From NCBI GenBank assembly GCA_029204225.1, contig CM055098.1, positions 6,968,746 through 7,032,745 of the forward strand: a DNA stretch of 64,000 nucleotides. The letters run 5' to 3'. Position numbers and translations under genes: made by a program. Source of the DNA: Diphasiastrum complanatum (Eukaryota; Streptophyta; Lycopodiopsida; Lycopodiales; Lycopodiaceae). Under the pieces are notes generated by a model. That model ran no database searches. It had not been told where the DNA came from and worked only from the letters and a program-made list of their open reading frames with translations. This document shows positions 1-10,089 of this stretch, in pieces; the stretch's first letter is position 1; every line of letters begins with the position of its first letter.

Positions 1-120
1 ATTGAGATCAAACTTGTTGAACTGGCGAAGCAGGCTGCCAAAACTTGTGTAATTGACTGTCATTCACCGGAGTATCAAATCGTTTTCCATCCAAGTGCTC
101 AAGAATTACTGCGCCATAGT

Positions 121-846
121 TCAAGATTTCTTCACTTTATACAGGCCTTCCCCGATAAACTTCAACTTTCCCTTGATCAGCTTGGTTTTGTACATCAATG
201 CTAGATCTCCTGCTTTCAGATCTTTTTTGTGCAATCGACGATCGTGCCATGCCTTGTGGCGGACTTTCTCTACTGCTAAGGCATGAACTGCCATCAATCG
301 GATTTTACATAATTTGTGCAACGTTTCATGACGGAGTTATAAAGACTTATCATCATTTAATCGTTTTGTTGCTGCTATGCGTAAGGATGGGATTGGCATG
401 ACAACATCTTGACCATAAACCAGTTGAAAAGGTGTTTGATTTGTACTATTTTTGTAAGCGGTTCTAAATGCCCATAATGCTACATACAGCTTATGGTCCC
501 ATCGGATTGACTGTCTTTGTCATAATGGTACAGAGAATCTTATTGGAAGATTCAGCTTGGCCATTCCCTTTGGGATACTAAATCTGTGTATAACAAAACA
601 ATCTTCTAGTAAACACTTTATTGTTTGATTAACAAAGTGTGTACCCCAGTCATTGACAATCTCGATCAGACATTCAAATCTGACTATAATATTTTCATAT
701 AGAAACTTGGCCGTAGATTTTGCATCAGCAACTTTGACAGCTTTGGCTTCAACCCACTTGGTCATATAATCAGATCTTTGTAAGGCCCCATTTTACAGAT
801 AGCTTTGTAGAGATCAAGTTAACTCCTGAACCACCATCTATCATGG
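121..846 (-). pseudogene. gypsy protease stub joined to integrase
   Basis: Just downstream of gag, about 780-846 on the minus strand reads MIDGGSGVNLIS, the active-site motif of gypsy proteases of this lineage. After only about 20 bases comes integrase core sequence (520-765): TKWVEAKAV, then IVNDWGTHF around the second catalytic aspartate. At 121-321 lies the integrase C-terminal region (HDRRLHKKDLKAGDLALMY). Stops and frameshifts separate the pieces. Reverse transcriptase and RNase H, normally about 2 kb between protease and integrase, are absent. This is a deletion derivative, not a gene able to act. Confidence 0.75.
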
Positions 847-2045
847 CTACTTCTTTAGGAAATTGTCTATGTGGTGGCTTCGGTCTTGCTGGACAGTCTT
901 TATAGAAATGCCCATAACCACAGTCACGACAGAATGGTACAAATTTTTTTTATTTGGGCATTGTGCAACTCTATGATTTTCTCCACATGCAAAGCATCCA
1001 AGTGGTGCTCTGGTCCAATTAGAAGCTTGTTGTTGAGCGGCAGCATAAATGGCATATTGTTCTGAAGATCCACCTTCTTGATCATTACCATAGTTCCATT
1101 GCTCAACACTTCCGTAAGGTTCTGGTTCCATCAAATTGGCAGTCTCATGGTCAAGTGAATTACACAGATGGCAAACACTGATTTCCATTTGTCTTTTCAA
1201 TTGAGGACACTCGTTCACTGTGCGATTTCCTTTACAAATAGAACACCAAACATTTTCCCTGGTAGAAAAAGTCTTTGTAAGTTTTTTAGGTTCCTTGTTT
1301 GCTTCTCCATGGAAATTTTCCAATGCTTTGATCTTCTCATCAAATTGCAACTGCAACTTTTCCTTCTATTTCTGCTGGTTCTTCCCAAGTTTCTCGAACT
1401 CATTGAGCATCATTTCTATAGTAGCATTGGCATTCATTGATGCAATAGTGGTGGATGTCGTAGTAGTCTACCCTGCTGTATAAGGTAGCACACTGACATT
1501 TGGCTCATCATCTGAATCTTCATCCTCCTCCCAAATTGCATCGTCCATAACATTTTGCAAGAGTGCATACTCATTATGGCGTTTCAGCTCACGTCTAATC
1601 TGTTTAGGTAGACCTGACAAAAACCACATAATCATGGCATTCTTGTTAATCAGCTCAGGTTCGCATTCTGATCTGAAATTTCACCCCTTCATTGTAATCT
1701 CGAAACATTTTTCGCTTTCCCATTTTAGCTTTATTTAAAATTAGAAAAGGGTCTTCCATAAAACTTTCGCGGTTTGAACCGTGTGATAAGGGCTCACTTA
1801 ACAACCTCCCAATTTGTACGTTCAGTTTTATCTTGATTATAGTACCAATCTTGTGCTGCACCTGGTAAGGCCATAGGAAACAGATTAAGTTTATCTTGAG
1901 GATAAATTTCACCATAGACTTCACGGGATTCAGCATAGATTTGAAGAAATCTAACAGGATCTGTTAATCCATTATATTTGGGTAGATCCAAACGGGGTGC
2001 TCATCTAACATTAATTGGATTGACTTCCTGTGGAGCACCTCCAGG
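847..2045 (-). pseudogene. gypsy gag remnant with CCHC zinc knuckles
   Basis: Two overlapping open pieces in different frames (about 1655-1991 and 847-1356) carry a retrotransposon gag. The N-terminal part reads MDLPKYNGLTDPVRFLQIYA and continues through an AQDWYYN motif, the usual capsid-like gag region. The C-terminal part has a coiled-coil-like start and cysteine-rich motifs, including CFACGENHRVAQC, a C-x2-C-x3-H-x4-C knuckle. The same spacing is seen in the related element at 11.4 kb. Frame changes near 1650-1800 break the gene. In life the product would package element RNA; this copy cannot make a complete Gag. Confidence 0.8.
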
Positions 2046-3124
2046 AGCAGCTACAAGGACAACCATCTTTACAAATCTAGATCAAATAGATAATGAGATT
2101 GGATCTAGATTTTTCAAAAAACTATCTTAGATTAGATCTGGTAGATCTATTCCACTTTTCAAGAATCTGATTCTATATGATGAAAAACTTTTTTAAATTC
2201 GATCAATCGATACTTCTCAAAAATGATAAATCTCTTAGAATCCAAATCAGAATATATCAGATTTGATCCAAATTTTGACAGAGACTTGATCTGGAAAATC
2301 AAAAACTTAAAATAGGACTGGCGAAGGTTGGCTCGGCGAAGGTTCAACAGTGCTATTTTGGGAAAAAAAAAACTCTCTCAATACTTTTGGGCAATTTCTT
2401 GGGAAATAACCTTCGCAAAGGTTCTGGCAAAGTATCAAGAGTAATACTTGTATTTTTGCAAAAAAGTGACTTTTTTGGCAAAAATATGACAATATGACAA
2501 CTGATCCTCTGGAAACCTTTCTATTTTTGGTATTATTCTTTGTTGACCTGGCAATAGATAGATCTGAATCACACCTAAGCACAGTGAATCGGGCAAAGGT
2601 TCTTTTTCTATATTTTTAGGTTTTGGTGATTTTTCGATGTTTTTGGCTGTTTTTTTGATGTTTATGAAAATCTGCTAAGAATTAATCTTTGCCCTTCAAA
2701 CTGAAGGTTTTGTAAACAAAAATGAAGGTGTCTGCAACTCAGCGAATGTTTCTTAAAAAAGGATAAAAAGTTATCAGCTCTGATGATGCTTTTTGTCTCT
2801 TTCTTGACCAAATCTGGTAGATTTGACCGATTTTTGTTATTTACTCTGATATCTCAGATCCAAATGGCTCTTAAGATTGGTGATCTGAATAGCTTTTCCT
2901 ATTTAACAATCAGATTAGATTTCAAACAAGAAATCCACTCAAATCAAGCAAAGTACTCGTCCATATCCACTTTGGATAAGATCTATCTAACTTAAATAAA
3001 ATCTAAGTACAATGGATCTGAATATTACAAGTGTCATTTCACACGTGTGGATAGGTCCTCACATGTGTGGATCCACATAGATACCAAAGAAATTGCTTTA
3101 ACAATGTGAAAATTGCTAAAATCT
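2046..3124. other. AT-rich stretch, probably gypsy leader plus unresolved sequence
   Basis: No convincing gene. From 2300 to 2740 short repeats built on cgaaggtt and gcaaaggttc recur, comparable in style to the repetitive leader of the gypsy element at 9.1-9.8 kb, so this may be the 5' leader of the remnant at 1-2045. I found no primer-binding site. A CACACGTGTGG palindrome near 3039 followed by CACATGTGTGG near 3058 resembles the motif found in copia LTRs of this window, so the right end may be LTR-derived. Confidence 0.35.
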
Positions 3125-3660
3125 AACATTAAAAAGGCTAATGTCTTCGAAGGATCTTTCATCTCCCTTATTAGGATCTTTTACAATATGCTGCATAGGT
3201 GTGTCTACACTCTTGAAATTTTCCATATTGAACCTTTTGAGCATTGAAAGAGCATATCTAGATTGACTTATAAAAGCATAAACATGACAAAGATCAATCT
3301 ATGGGCCTAGTATGTAGTGAAGCTCTCCTAGATCTTGCATTTTAGACTCACTACCAAGTGCACTTCTAGTCTCATCTACAAGCTTCGTGCAACTTCCACA
3401 CAAGATAATGTCATCTACATAAATGATGAGAATGACAAGGTCACTATCAATAAACTTTAAGTACATGGAAGGATCATAGAACAAATCCAAGTGAGATGAA
3501 AAATGAGTTGAGCCTTGCATACCATGATCTTGGGGCTTGCTTAAGCCCATATAGACTTTTGAAATATAGGCAAACTTTGGATTTTTCACATAATGAGATA
3601 TTCTTAGTTGGAAGCATTGGACTGAATTGAAAGTGTGCAATTCAAAAAAATCTACCAAAA
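3125..3660 (-). pseudogene. Ty1/copia reverse transcriptase fragment
   Basis: The minus strand encodes the C-terminal half of a copia reverse transcriptase. DPSMYLKF is followed by IIYVDDIILCG, which contains the YVDD catalytic box, and then by DLGELHYILG. After a frameshift near 3300, about 3125-3300 continues in another frame with ISQSRYALSMLKRF and MENFKSVDTPMQ, the usual sequence after the palm. No RNase H or LTR is attached. It is an orphan remnant, adjacent to but not clearly part of the element at 4546-7919. Confidence 0.8.
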
Positions 3661-4545
3661 ATTTTCTCTCCTCACAAATGACCAGAGATCCGATCTAGAG
3701 CCATTTGTCAAACTGGTTTTTTTTTTCAGTGCTTTATCCATTGGGCAATGGATTCACTCCCCTCCCCACTACAATGTTTTCATTCCCGAATTTTTCCTCT
3801 CTAGTCCCCCATATGCTTCTACATCAATTACTCATATGCCCATTACGATAATACATGATGCCCTATGCAACTTAGAGCATATGTGGAATATATGGATATG
3901 GATGTGAAGGATTTCATATCATTCAAGATCCAATCCAAGTCCTTGATCTTTGGTTACAAAAAGGAGCAAACCAACAATTCTGCCAATGTAGAAAAATCAA
4001 CATCTACATACAAAATGAGATCCAAACTCTAAGAGATACTGATCAAACATGAACCAAAACATAAATTATAGTTGATGTCCATACAATTACAGTACCCCAC
4101 TATATTTCACATGTGTGGAACCGAAAATAACAAAATATGAGCATTCTACACACAAGATTGCAAGATATCATCAAGAGAGTGCACCAATGAGTAGAAGAAC
4201 CCAAAGAGAGCCATGTATAATGATGAAATGAGATACAGAAGAGAAAAGATCCCTTTTTCCATGAGTTACAACAATATATAGTAGGTCCAAACCCTACTTT
4301 GCCACTTGGCTTTTCCTCCAATATGAAAATTCCTACTATTTTGGGACTAGATTCAATGTACCCAAAGTTCAAATTTGAATCTCTCTCAAACTTGACTACT
4401 AACTTTCCCACACTTTCAAAAAGTGTTTATTGAATGTATTTTAAACTAATATAACTTCAAAAATTTTATCTCTAAGTCTAAAATGAGTTTTGGCCTCAAT
4501 TGACAATTTACCAAAATATGACTAAACTTGTTGAAATCTCTCACA
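3661..4545 (-). repeat. Probable 3' LTR of the copia derivative (left end unknown)
   Basis: At 4541-4558 the minus strand reads a purine-rich tract (gttgaagagggag) directly followed by TGTGAGAG, the expected polypurine tract and LTR start for the minus-strand element to the right. A CACATGTGTGG palindrome lies at about 4108, as in other copia LTRs here. The left LTR end could not be placed, and 3661-4000 shows nothing recognisable. Confidence 0.5.
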
Positions 4546-4607
4546 CTCCCTCTTCAACTAGTTTTGTGTTTAAACCATACTACTTTGATCCAACTTTATA
4601 ATGATTT

Positions 4608-5630
4608 TCATAATAAGTATAGATCTCCTTTATAAGGTTCTAAAGTAGTTTCCATAATTGATATAGAGAATAAATTGGATGCTTCAGTATTTCTTACATC
4701 AATTTTGCACATCAACATATAACTAGAACACAAAGAACCAAATAGAATGTAAATGAAATGATTCCTCCATGCTTCAAACTTTGAACCCTCTGGAAATTTA
4801 CAACAACCAAACAATAAATGTGAGTGATGACCATTTGCTTGCTTGTGTCCTCCAACTTTGTCCTTTCTTGATATGTCTCTACCATACAACTCCATGAATG
4901 AGCCTCCATCTCCATCTTGCCACAAGAAACCATCAAGACTTGGAAATCCATGAGTAGGTGAGTACATCAATGATGCAGATCCAGCACCATATGACTCCAT
5001 AAACCAAGTAGGTTGCACTAGTCCATCTTCAAGATCTAGTTGACAAGAGAAAATGACCATGAATTCACCAAAAATTGACAATCTCCAAACATTGGCATCA
5101 AGTAGCTCAACATTTGAGAACTTGATCATGGATGAGTGATATAATGAACCTCCAATAGCTTCATTTCCATCATCAAAACTATCCAAAAATGCTAGTACAA
5201 CTCCAACAATAAGATACTGCAAGACAATGTAGCTAGTTTGTCCATATCTTGACAATTTGCACACATCCACATGAAATGGCTCAAACATGAGATAGAACAA
5301 GTAAAGTAAACTTGAACAACAATTCCTTGCTTCTCCTTTGACCCTAATTGAGTTTAAAGACTCCTGCAAAAATAGATCCATAACATCTTTGCCAAATAAC
5401 CTTCCTTTGATGCTCTTGACTAGCTCCAAATTCCCACCTTTTCTTTTGTGTTGCTGAAGCCCTTTGAGACCAACCTCTTGATCTTCCTCTTGACCATCAA
5501 AGTCATTGAACAAACTTTGTTTTCCAGATCCATTACTTGATTTTACAGCATGAAAACCATGAGAACCAATATCCACTTGCATAGCATCATCTACACAAGA
5601 AGATTCTTTAAAAACATTTGAGTAAAGCAA
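4608..5630 (-). CDS. Unrecognised cargo ORF, 340 aa
   Basis: A 340-codon open frame between the 231-aa frame and the polypurine tract of the copia derivative; the two overlap slightly in different frames. Composition is ordinary rather than low complexity. It opens with an acidic and serine-rich region, has a lysine-rich patch (about 80-95), and later hydrophobic stretches near residues 105-150. No retroelement motif and no family I can name. Its unusual length for AT-rich decayed DNA suggests either recent capture of coding sequence or some selection. It could also be antisense to a captured exon. Confidence 0.35.
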   Translation of the reverse strand: MLYSNVFKESSCVDDAMQVDIGSHGFHAVKSSNGSGKQSLFNDFDGQEEDQEVGLKGLQQHKRKGGNLELVKSIKGRLFGKDVMDLFLQESLNSIRVKGEARNCCSSLLYLFYLMFEPFHVDVCKLSRYGQTSYIVLQYLIVGVVLAFLDSFDDGNEAIGGSLYHSSMIKFSNVELLDANVWRLSIFGEFMVIFSCQLDLEDGLVQPTWFMESYGAGSASLMYSPTHGFPSLDGFLWQDGDGGSFMELYGRDISRKDKVGGHKQANGHHSHLLFGCCKFPEGSKFEAWRNHFIYILFGSLCSSYMLMCKIDVRNTEASNLFSISIMETTLEPYKGDLYLL

Positions 5631-6303
5631 AGTGAGTCACTTCCACTTGCTTAATATAAATATCTTTAGGCCTGAACCTCTGGAAATGCTCCCTCTCAAA
5701 CATATGGTCTAGATCCAACAAGATCTCATCAATGCTTGATCTTGAATTTCCACAAAGGTTAGTGAGAACAATGCCATTGGTGGCACCATCAGAAATCAAA
5801 AGATAGATTCCAAACTTTCCATCCAACATGAAGTAGAGTAGGTCAAGATGAGCATCAAACCTAATAAATCCAGCCTTCTTGAGTCCATAAAAAACCTCAA
5901 TAAGCTCACCAATGAGATCTCCCTTTCCTTGAAGAGATTGCCTCTCGATTTGCTCCATGTAGTCTTCTCCAACCAACCTTTTGCCATCTTGATCATGAAT
6001 GATCAATTCACAATCATAGAATCCTTTGAGTTGATGAAGAGATGTGAGATCCATTACTTGGATCTTCCCAAGAACCAATCTTCCATTGCCCTTTCCTTCA
6101 TAAGACTCCCTCTTAATGATTGCATCATAAGAAGTAGAAACCTCAAAGACATGAGAAGCCATGAAAAAAATGATTAGTATCTTCAACATAAGGATGATTG
6201 AAGTACTCTCTTTTTTCAAACAAGAACTTCTACTCAATGTTTTAGGTAATGACTCATATGATAATGATTCTTCCTCACTATCATTCACAATGACATCATT
6301 CAA
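5608..6303 (-). CDS. Unrecognised cargo ORF, 231 aa, weakly kinase-like
   Basis: An open frame inside the copia derivative where integrase should lie. I do not recognise it with certainty. Residues from about 85 to 185 have a possible eukaryotic protein-kinase order: a hydrophobic strand with DQDGKRLVGEDYME (hinge-like), a helix (DLIGELIEVFYGLKKAGF), then RFDAHLDLLYFMLDGKFGIY and LLISDGA, reminiscent of a catalytic loop and DFG region. The key HRD and DFG residues are not intact, so it would be a degenerate kinase at best. It may be a captured host gene fragment or chance. Start choice is arbitrary. Confidence 0.35.
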   Translation of the reverse strand: MNDVIVNDSEEESLSYESLPKTLSRSSCLKKESTSIILMLKILIIFFMASHVFEVSTSYDAIIKRESYEGKGNGRLVLGKIQVMDLTSLHQLKGFYDCELIIHDQDGKRLVGEDYMEQIERQSLQGKGDLIGELIEVFYGLKKAGFIRFDAHLDLLYFMLDGKFGIYLLISDGATNGIVLTNLCGNSRSSIDEILLDLDHMFEREHFQRFRPKDIYIKQVEVTHFALLKCF

Positions 6304-6321
6304 AGTACATCCTACTTTGAA

Positions 6322-7919
6322 CTATTCATATCCTTCTCTTCTTGACTTGTGACTATCTCTCTCACCAAGTCTCTTGATAGAACTATTTGATCTACTCTCT
6401 TTATGAAGACATGTGACTCTACTTGCTGCAAAAATGACTTTCTTGGACTCATCACAAAAGAATGTAAAAAAACCACCTCCATACATGCACCTAGCAACAT
6501 CTTTTTCCATATGATTAAAGAAATCATTAACAACAATCTTTTCCAAGGAAGAACCTTCACCACCTCCATTGATGAAATTAGCTCTTTCCTGACCTTTTGC
6601 ATGCTTGCACTTGCCATGAAGAACCATTGAAGAACCATCATTATCCTCATAGCTAGCCAAGTTAGCACAAAGATGAACATCTCCAAGAAGCATATTAGAT
6701 ATTGACCTAGATCTAGCATAAGGAAGCTTGTTAGACTTTGCATAAGATCCACCAATCTTATTGATGCTAAAAGGAAACTTTGGAAAGTTGAGACCGATCT
6801 CCTTTTCCATTCCATACTTTTTGTTAGCCATAACAAAAGCATCAAGCTTGAAAATTCTACCTTGTCTATTGCCCCTAGCAACCAAGATTTCTTCCTTTGT
6901 AATGAAACAAGCATCACCACCAAACTTTACCATGTATCCTTTCTCTATTATTTGACCAACACTTAACAAATTTCTTGAAAGCAAGTGAATGTACAAAACA
7001 CCATCAAGTCTTGCTTTCTTATTAGTAGAGATACAAATAGGAATTGAAACAATGCCTTCAATCACACACTCACCACCATTGGCCATGTGAATTGCTTTCT
7101 TGGCTCCATCATAAGTGACCAAAGAAGTAAAGGACTCCTTGTGACTAGTCATGCGTGAACTAGCTCCACTATCAATCCACCATGAATCTTTGTCACCTTC
7201 ACTTGATATTGGACTTGAAGAACACATCAAAGGAGAATCACCACCACCTAGATCCTCATCATTAGTAGTAAAGTTGATTTGCTTGCTTTCTTCATCTCTT
7301 TGCTTCTTCAAAAATTCATTAGCAAAATGCCCTTTGATTCCACAATAAAAGCATTTCAACTTAGACTTATCTTTCTTTTTGCCAAAAGAAGAAGTCTTAC
7401 CTTGATCTCGTCCTTTTGACCACTTGCCTTTGCCTTCGCCCTTGAACTTGCCTTTGATGACCATAGCCTCCTCTTCATAATCAGATGTCGATGTAGATCC
7501 ACCTCCTCTTGGCTGAAGCCTAAACTCTTCATTCACCAAGTTCTCTTGCAAATCCACAATACTTGGCAAAGTCTTTTGGATAGCGAAACTTTGAACAAGA
7601 TTAGAATGATCATCCAATAAGCCATTAAGTATAACTTGAACAAGTTCTACCTCCTTCATGCTTTCATCAATACATGCTAACTCATCATTGAATGCATTAA
7701 CCCTCAAACCAAAAGCATGAGTGCTCTCTTCCTTCTTTTGCAAACTTTGAAAGATTTGCCTCCTAAGATGTAGACTTGGATTCATAAAGCTTCTTCAAAG
7801 CCTCCCAAGCCTCCAAAGATGATGTGCACTTATCAACTTTCTTGAGAAGTTCATTGGTAACATTCATCTTAATCATGTGTAGATCACTTTTGGCCCTCTT
7901 ATTATACCTCATTTAGTCT
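6322..7919 (-). pseudogene. copia gag-protease, interrupted at its 5' end
   Basis: An open frame of 487 codons (7785 to 6322) is preceded by in-family gag sequence up to 7919 (RYNKRAKSDLHMIKMNV) that is separated by one stop. Residue 145 onward has a zinc knuckle (CFYCGIKGHFANEF) whose last cysteine is phenylalanine. WWIDSGASS at about 203-210 is the aspartic protease site. Integrase-entry sequence (KLPYARSRS, then GDVH) is found at about 353-371. From about residue 375 the protein no longer resembles copia and ends near 6322 after some 110 unrecognised residues. The gag N-terminus is cut off by the gypsy LTR at 7920. Confidence 0.75.
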
Positions 7920-8792
7920 TGTTGAGTTGTTGGTCTCTCCTCAAACCTACAAAATATAGTTGGGGGTATTCCCAACGAAGTGTAAATAAATAAAATCGTC
8001 CAATAAAATGTGTTGTGAGGGCATGGCATCATGCGCGTATAAGCCCATGGCCCAATGAGCACGCAAGTTAAGTTGTAAATAAAATAATAGACTTGGGCCC
8101 TTTGTAATTAGAATAAAACTTGAGGCCCAAAGTCAATTTTAGACTTAGAGTTTACTTTTTAGAGTTAGGTCCAATTTTAGACTCACATGAATCTTGTGAT
8201 TTCCAATGTACTTTTTGTGGAACCTTGGATCAAGTTGAGTCCAAGATGAATGGATACGATCAATGTGAATATTAGCCAATAAGATTGAGGGGCAAGGGCC
8301 TTCCCCATTTTATAAAAAGGCACCATTTATACACTATTTGGATGCTTAATAGAGAGGAGGGGACTCTATCATTTTGAGAACTCAAGCATCCTCATTTGCT
8401 AATCACTCTTGCTTATGCTATTGTTGTGATTGCTAGTTATTTCCATTTCTTCCATGATTTTTGTTTGTAGTTAGTTAAGGTTTCTTCATAAGCAATGACA
8501 TTAAGCATTTGAGCTAACCTCCATCTCATCTTTCTCTCTTTCTCTCTTCTCTTCTTTCTTTCTCTTCTTTCTTTCTCTTCTTTTCTATTATTTTCCTTCA
8601 CCCAAAATCATGATGAATGTTAGTGTAGAGGAGTAGAGTTAAAGGAGGGTAGTGTTAGTGGTGAATAGAGTTAAGGGAGAAAGTAGGAAACTAGCTAAAA
8701 ATAACATCTATGCATAGTTAGGTACCTATCCAGTGATCTAACTCTTGTTGACAGGTGAGAGGGCTATACTACGCAAGATCTTTGACCCTACA
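7920..8792 (+). repeat. 5' LTR of the gypsy element
   Basis: The LTR starts TGTTGAGTTG at 7920, exactly where copia gag sequence stops, and ends CCCTACA at 8792, one base before the primer-binding site. The length is 873 bp. A TATA box (tttataaaaagg, about 8309-8320) is preceded by U3-like sequence. A CT-rich run lies at 8525-8590. No matching 3' LTR is present in the window. Confidence 0.75.
8309..8320 (+). promoter_or_regulatory. LTR TATA box
   Basis: ttttataaaaagg in the middle of the gypsy LTR is a good plant TATA box. Transcription would be expected to start about 30 bases downstream, near 8340-8350, giving the start of R. Confidence 0.6.
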
Positions 8793-8793
8793 G

Positions 8794-8811
8794 TGGCGCC
8801 GTTGCCGGGGA
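8794..8811 (+). other. Primer-binding site, tRNA-Asp type
   Basis: TGGCGCCGTTGCCGGGGA, one base after the LTR end, is the primer-binding site typical of plant Tat/Athila gypsy elements (complementary to the 3' end of tRNA-Asp). Confidence 0.85.
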
Positions 8812-10089
8812 TAGGTTTTCACTAACTAGTTTAGCTGTATTTTAGCTATTTTTTTGCTTTTTAGAGTAGTTTTAGGTAGATTTTTGGGAGTTTAGAGTTA
8901 GTGTTCACAACTAGCGGAGGAGGTGTGAGAGGGTAGAAGAGGCCCTGAACAGCCTCTAAGGGTTTGAAACCCAAATCAACCAGCCAAAAAACCCAAAAAA
9001 CACATTAATTTACATTTTTGGAGGAAAAAAGAACCTAAAATCTCATCAGATCCTTATGTCTCCAGAACCAGTGTGAATCAACCCTTGCATGACTGGCAAC
9101 AGCTCCAGGGTACTATCTCAGACCTACATAGAAGCCTGTGAGAGCTAGTTCCAAGCAGATTGTAAAAATCAGAGAAAAATCATAAAAAAATCAAAAAACC
9201 CTTGAAAAGTTCCAAAAAAATTCAAATCTTCATAAGAACTCTCGCAGAGCCCTCTAAAGTTCCATCTCAGTGATACCAAGACACATAGAAACTTTCAAGA
9301 GTTAGTTTGATGTCTAAGTGCTTGTGCAAGAGTTCATAGTGAAAAAAAGACGGGAAAGTACCAATGAACCCTTGCAGACAGCAAAATTTTTAGTTCCAGT
9401 GAGCAAGAACTCTCGCAGAGGATTCTGAAGCTCCATCTCAGTGAGACCAGGACACAGAAGAGCTTGCGAGAGTTAGTTTGATTCCAATGATCATAAAATT
9501 GGGTTAACTGTAAAAAAATTACTAAAAAGTGAAGATCCAGCAAATCCTTCCAGTAAAAACTCTCGCAGGACCTCTCAATCGATTTAGAATGTTAAATTCC
9601 ATCAGTGATAAAGCCTGCGAGCATTAGTATAGAGATTTGGTGAGAATCAAGCCAAAAAAGTGGTTTTGAACCCTTGAAGACAGTGAAATTTTCACTTCTT
9701 GCGAGAGTTAACTCTTGTAGAGAATTTTATAGTGAGATCTGAGTCAGCTCCAGCTACTGTGAGCCTTGCAAGAGTTACTTCCCAAAAATCTGAGAGATAT
9801 CAGATTTTTTATCTACAAAAACAGCTAAAAAATCCTCGCACAACCAACCCTTGCGCAAGAGAGCCCTTGTAGACCAAATCAATGGTAAGATCTACATCAG
9901 ATCCAGTGACTGTCAAAATCTCAGGTCAATCAGTGCAAGGAGTAAAAAGCTATCAGGTAAAAACCACCGCACAAGGCCTAAAATTTACTTTTGGCCGATC
10001 AAATCGATCAAATCCTTGAGATCCGACTGCATCTTACTGTATAAACAAGATCCAATCACTTTGGAACCCACCATCGGATGAATTAGACA
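8812..10089 (+). repeat. Gypsy leader with degenerate repeats of about 165 bp
   Basis: Between primer site and gag there is no coding sequence. Phrases such as ttccatctcagtga, gacacagaagagc and ttgcgagagttagtttgat return at about 9100, 9260, 9430, 9596 and 9732, giving about five diverged units of 160-170 bp. The motif actctcgcagag and its partner tgcgagagtt recur in each unit and could pair in RNA. Confidence 0.55.

Larger units (their letters stand above)
1..2045 (-). mobile_element. Ty3/gypsy remnant with gag, PR and INT but no RT
   Basis: Reading the minus strand from about 2045 down, gag comes first, then a short protease piece, then integrase running off towards position 1. The order gag-protease-integrase with no reverse transcriptase or RNase H between them shows a large internal deletion. 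The gag resembles that of the plus-strand element at 10090-11600, which has a tRNA-Asp type primer site typical of the Tat/Athila lineage, so this copy probably belongs to the same lineage. No LTR or target duplication is recognisable for it in the window. Confidence 0.8.
4546..7919 (-). mobile_element. Non-autonomous copia derivative with replaced pol
   Basis: The minus strand runs from gag (cut at 7919 by another insertion) through protease and into the first residues of integrase near 6660. It then leaves copia sequence entirely. The remaining 2.1 kb, down to the polypurine tract at 4546-4558, holds long open frames with none of the integrase, RT or RNase H motifs. Gag and protease at one end and polypurine tract plus LTR at the other bracket foreign sequence, so this looks like an element that lost pol and gained cargo. 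It would depend on other copies for reverse transcription and integration. Confidence 0.65.

Noticed and set aside
4100-4411. 103-codon minus-strand ORF as a gene
   Set aside because: It lies within the probable LTR of the copia derivative and has no motif.
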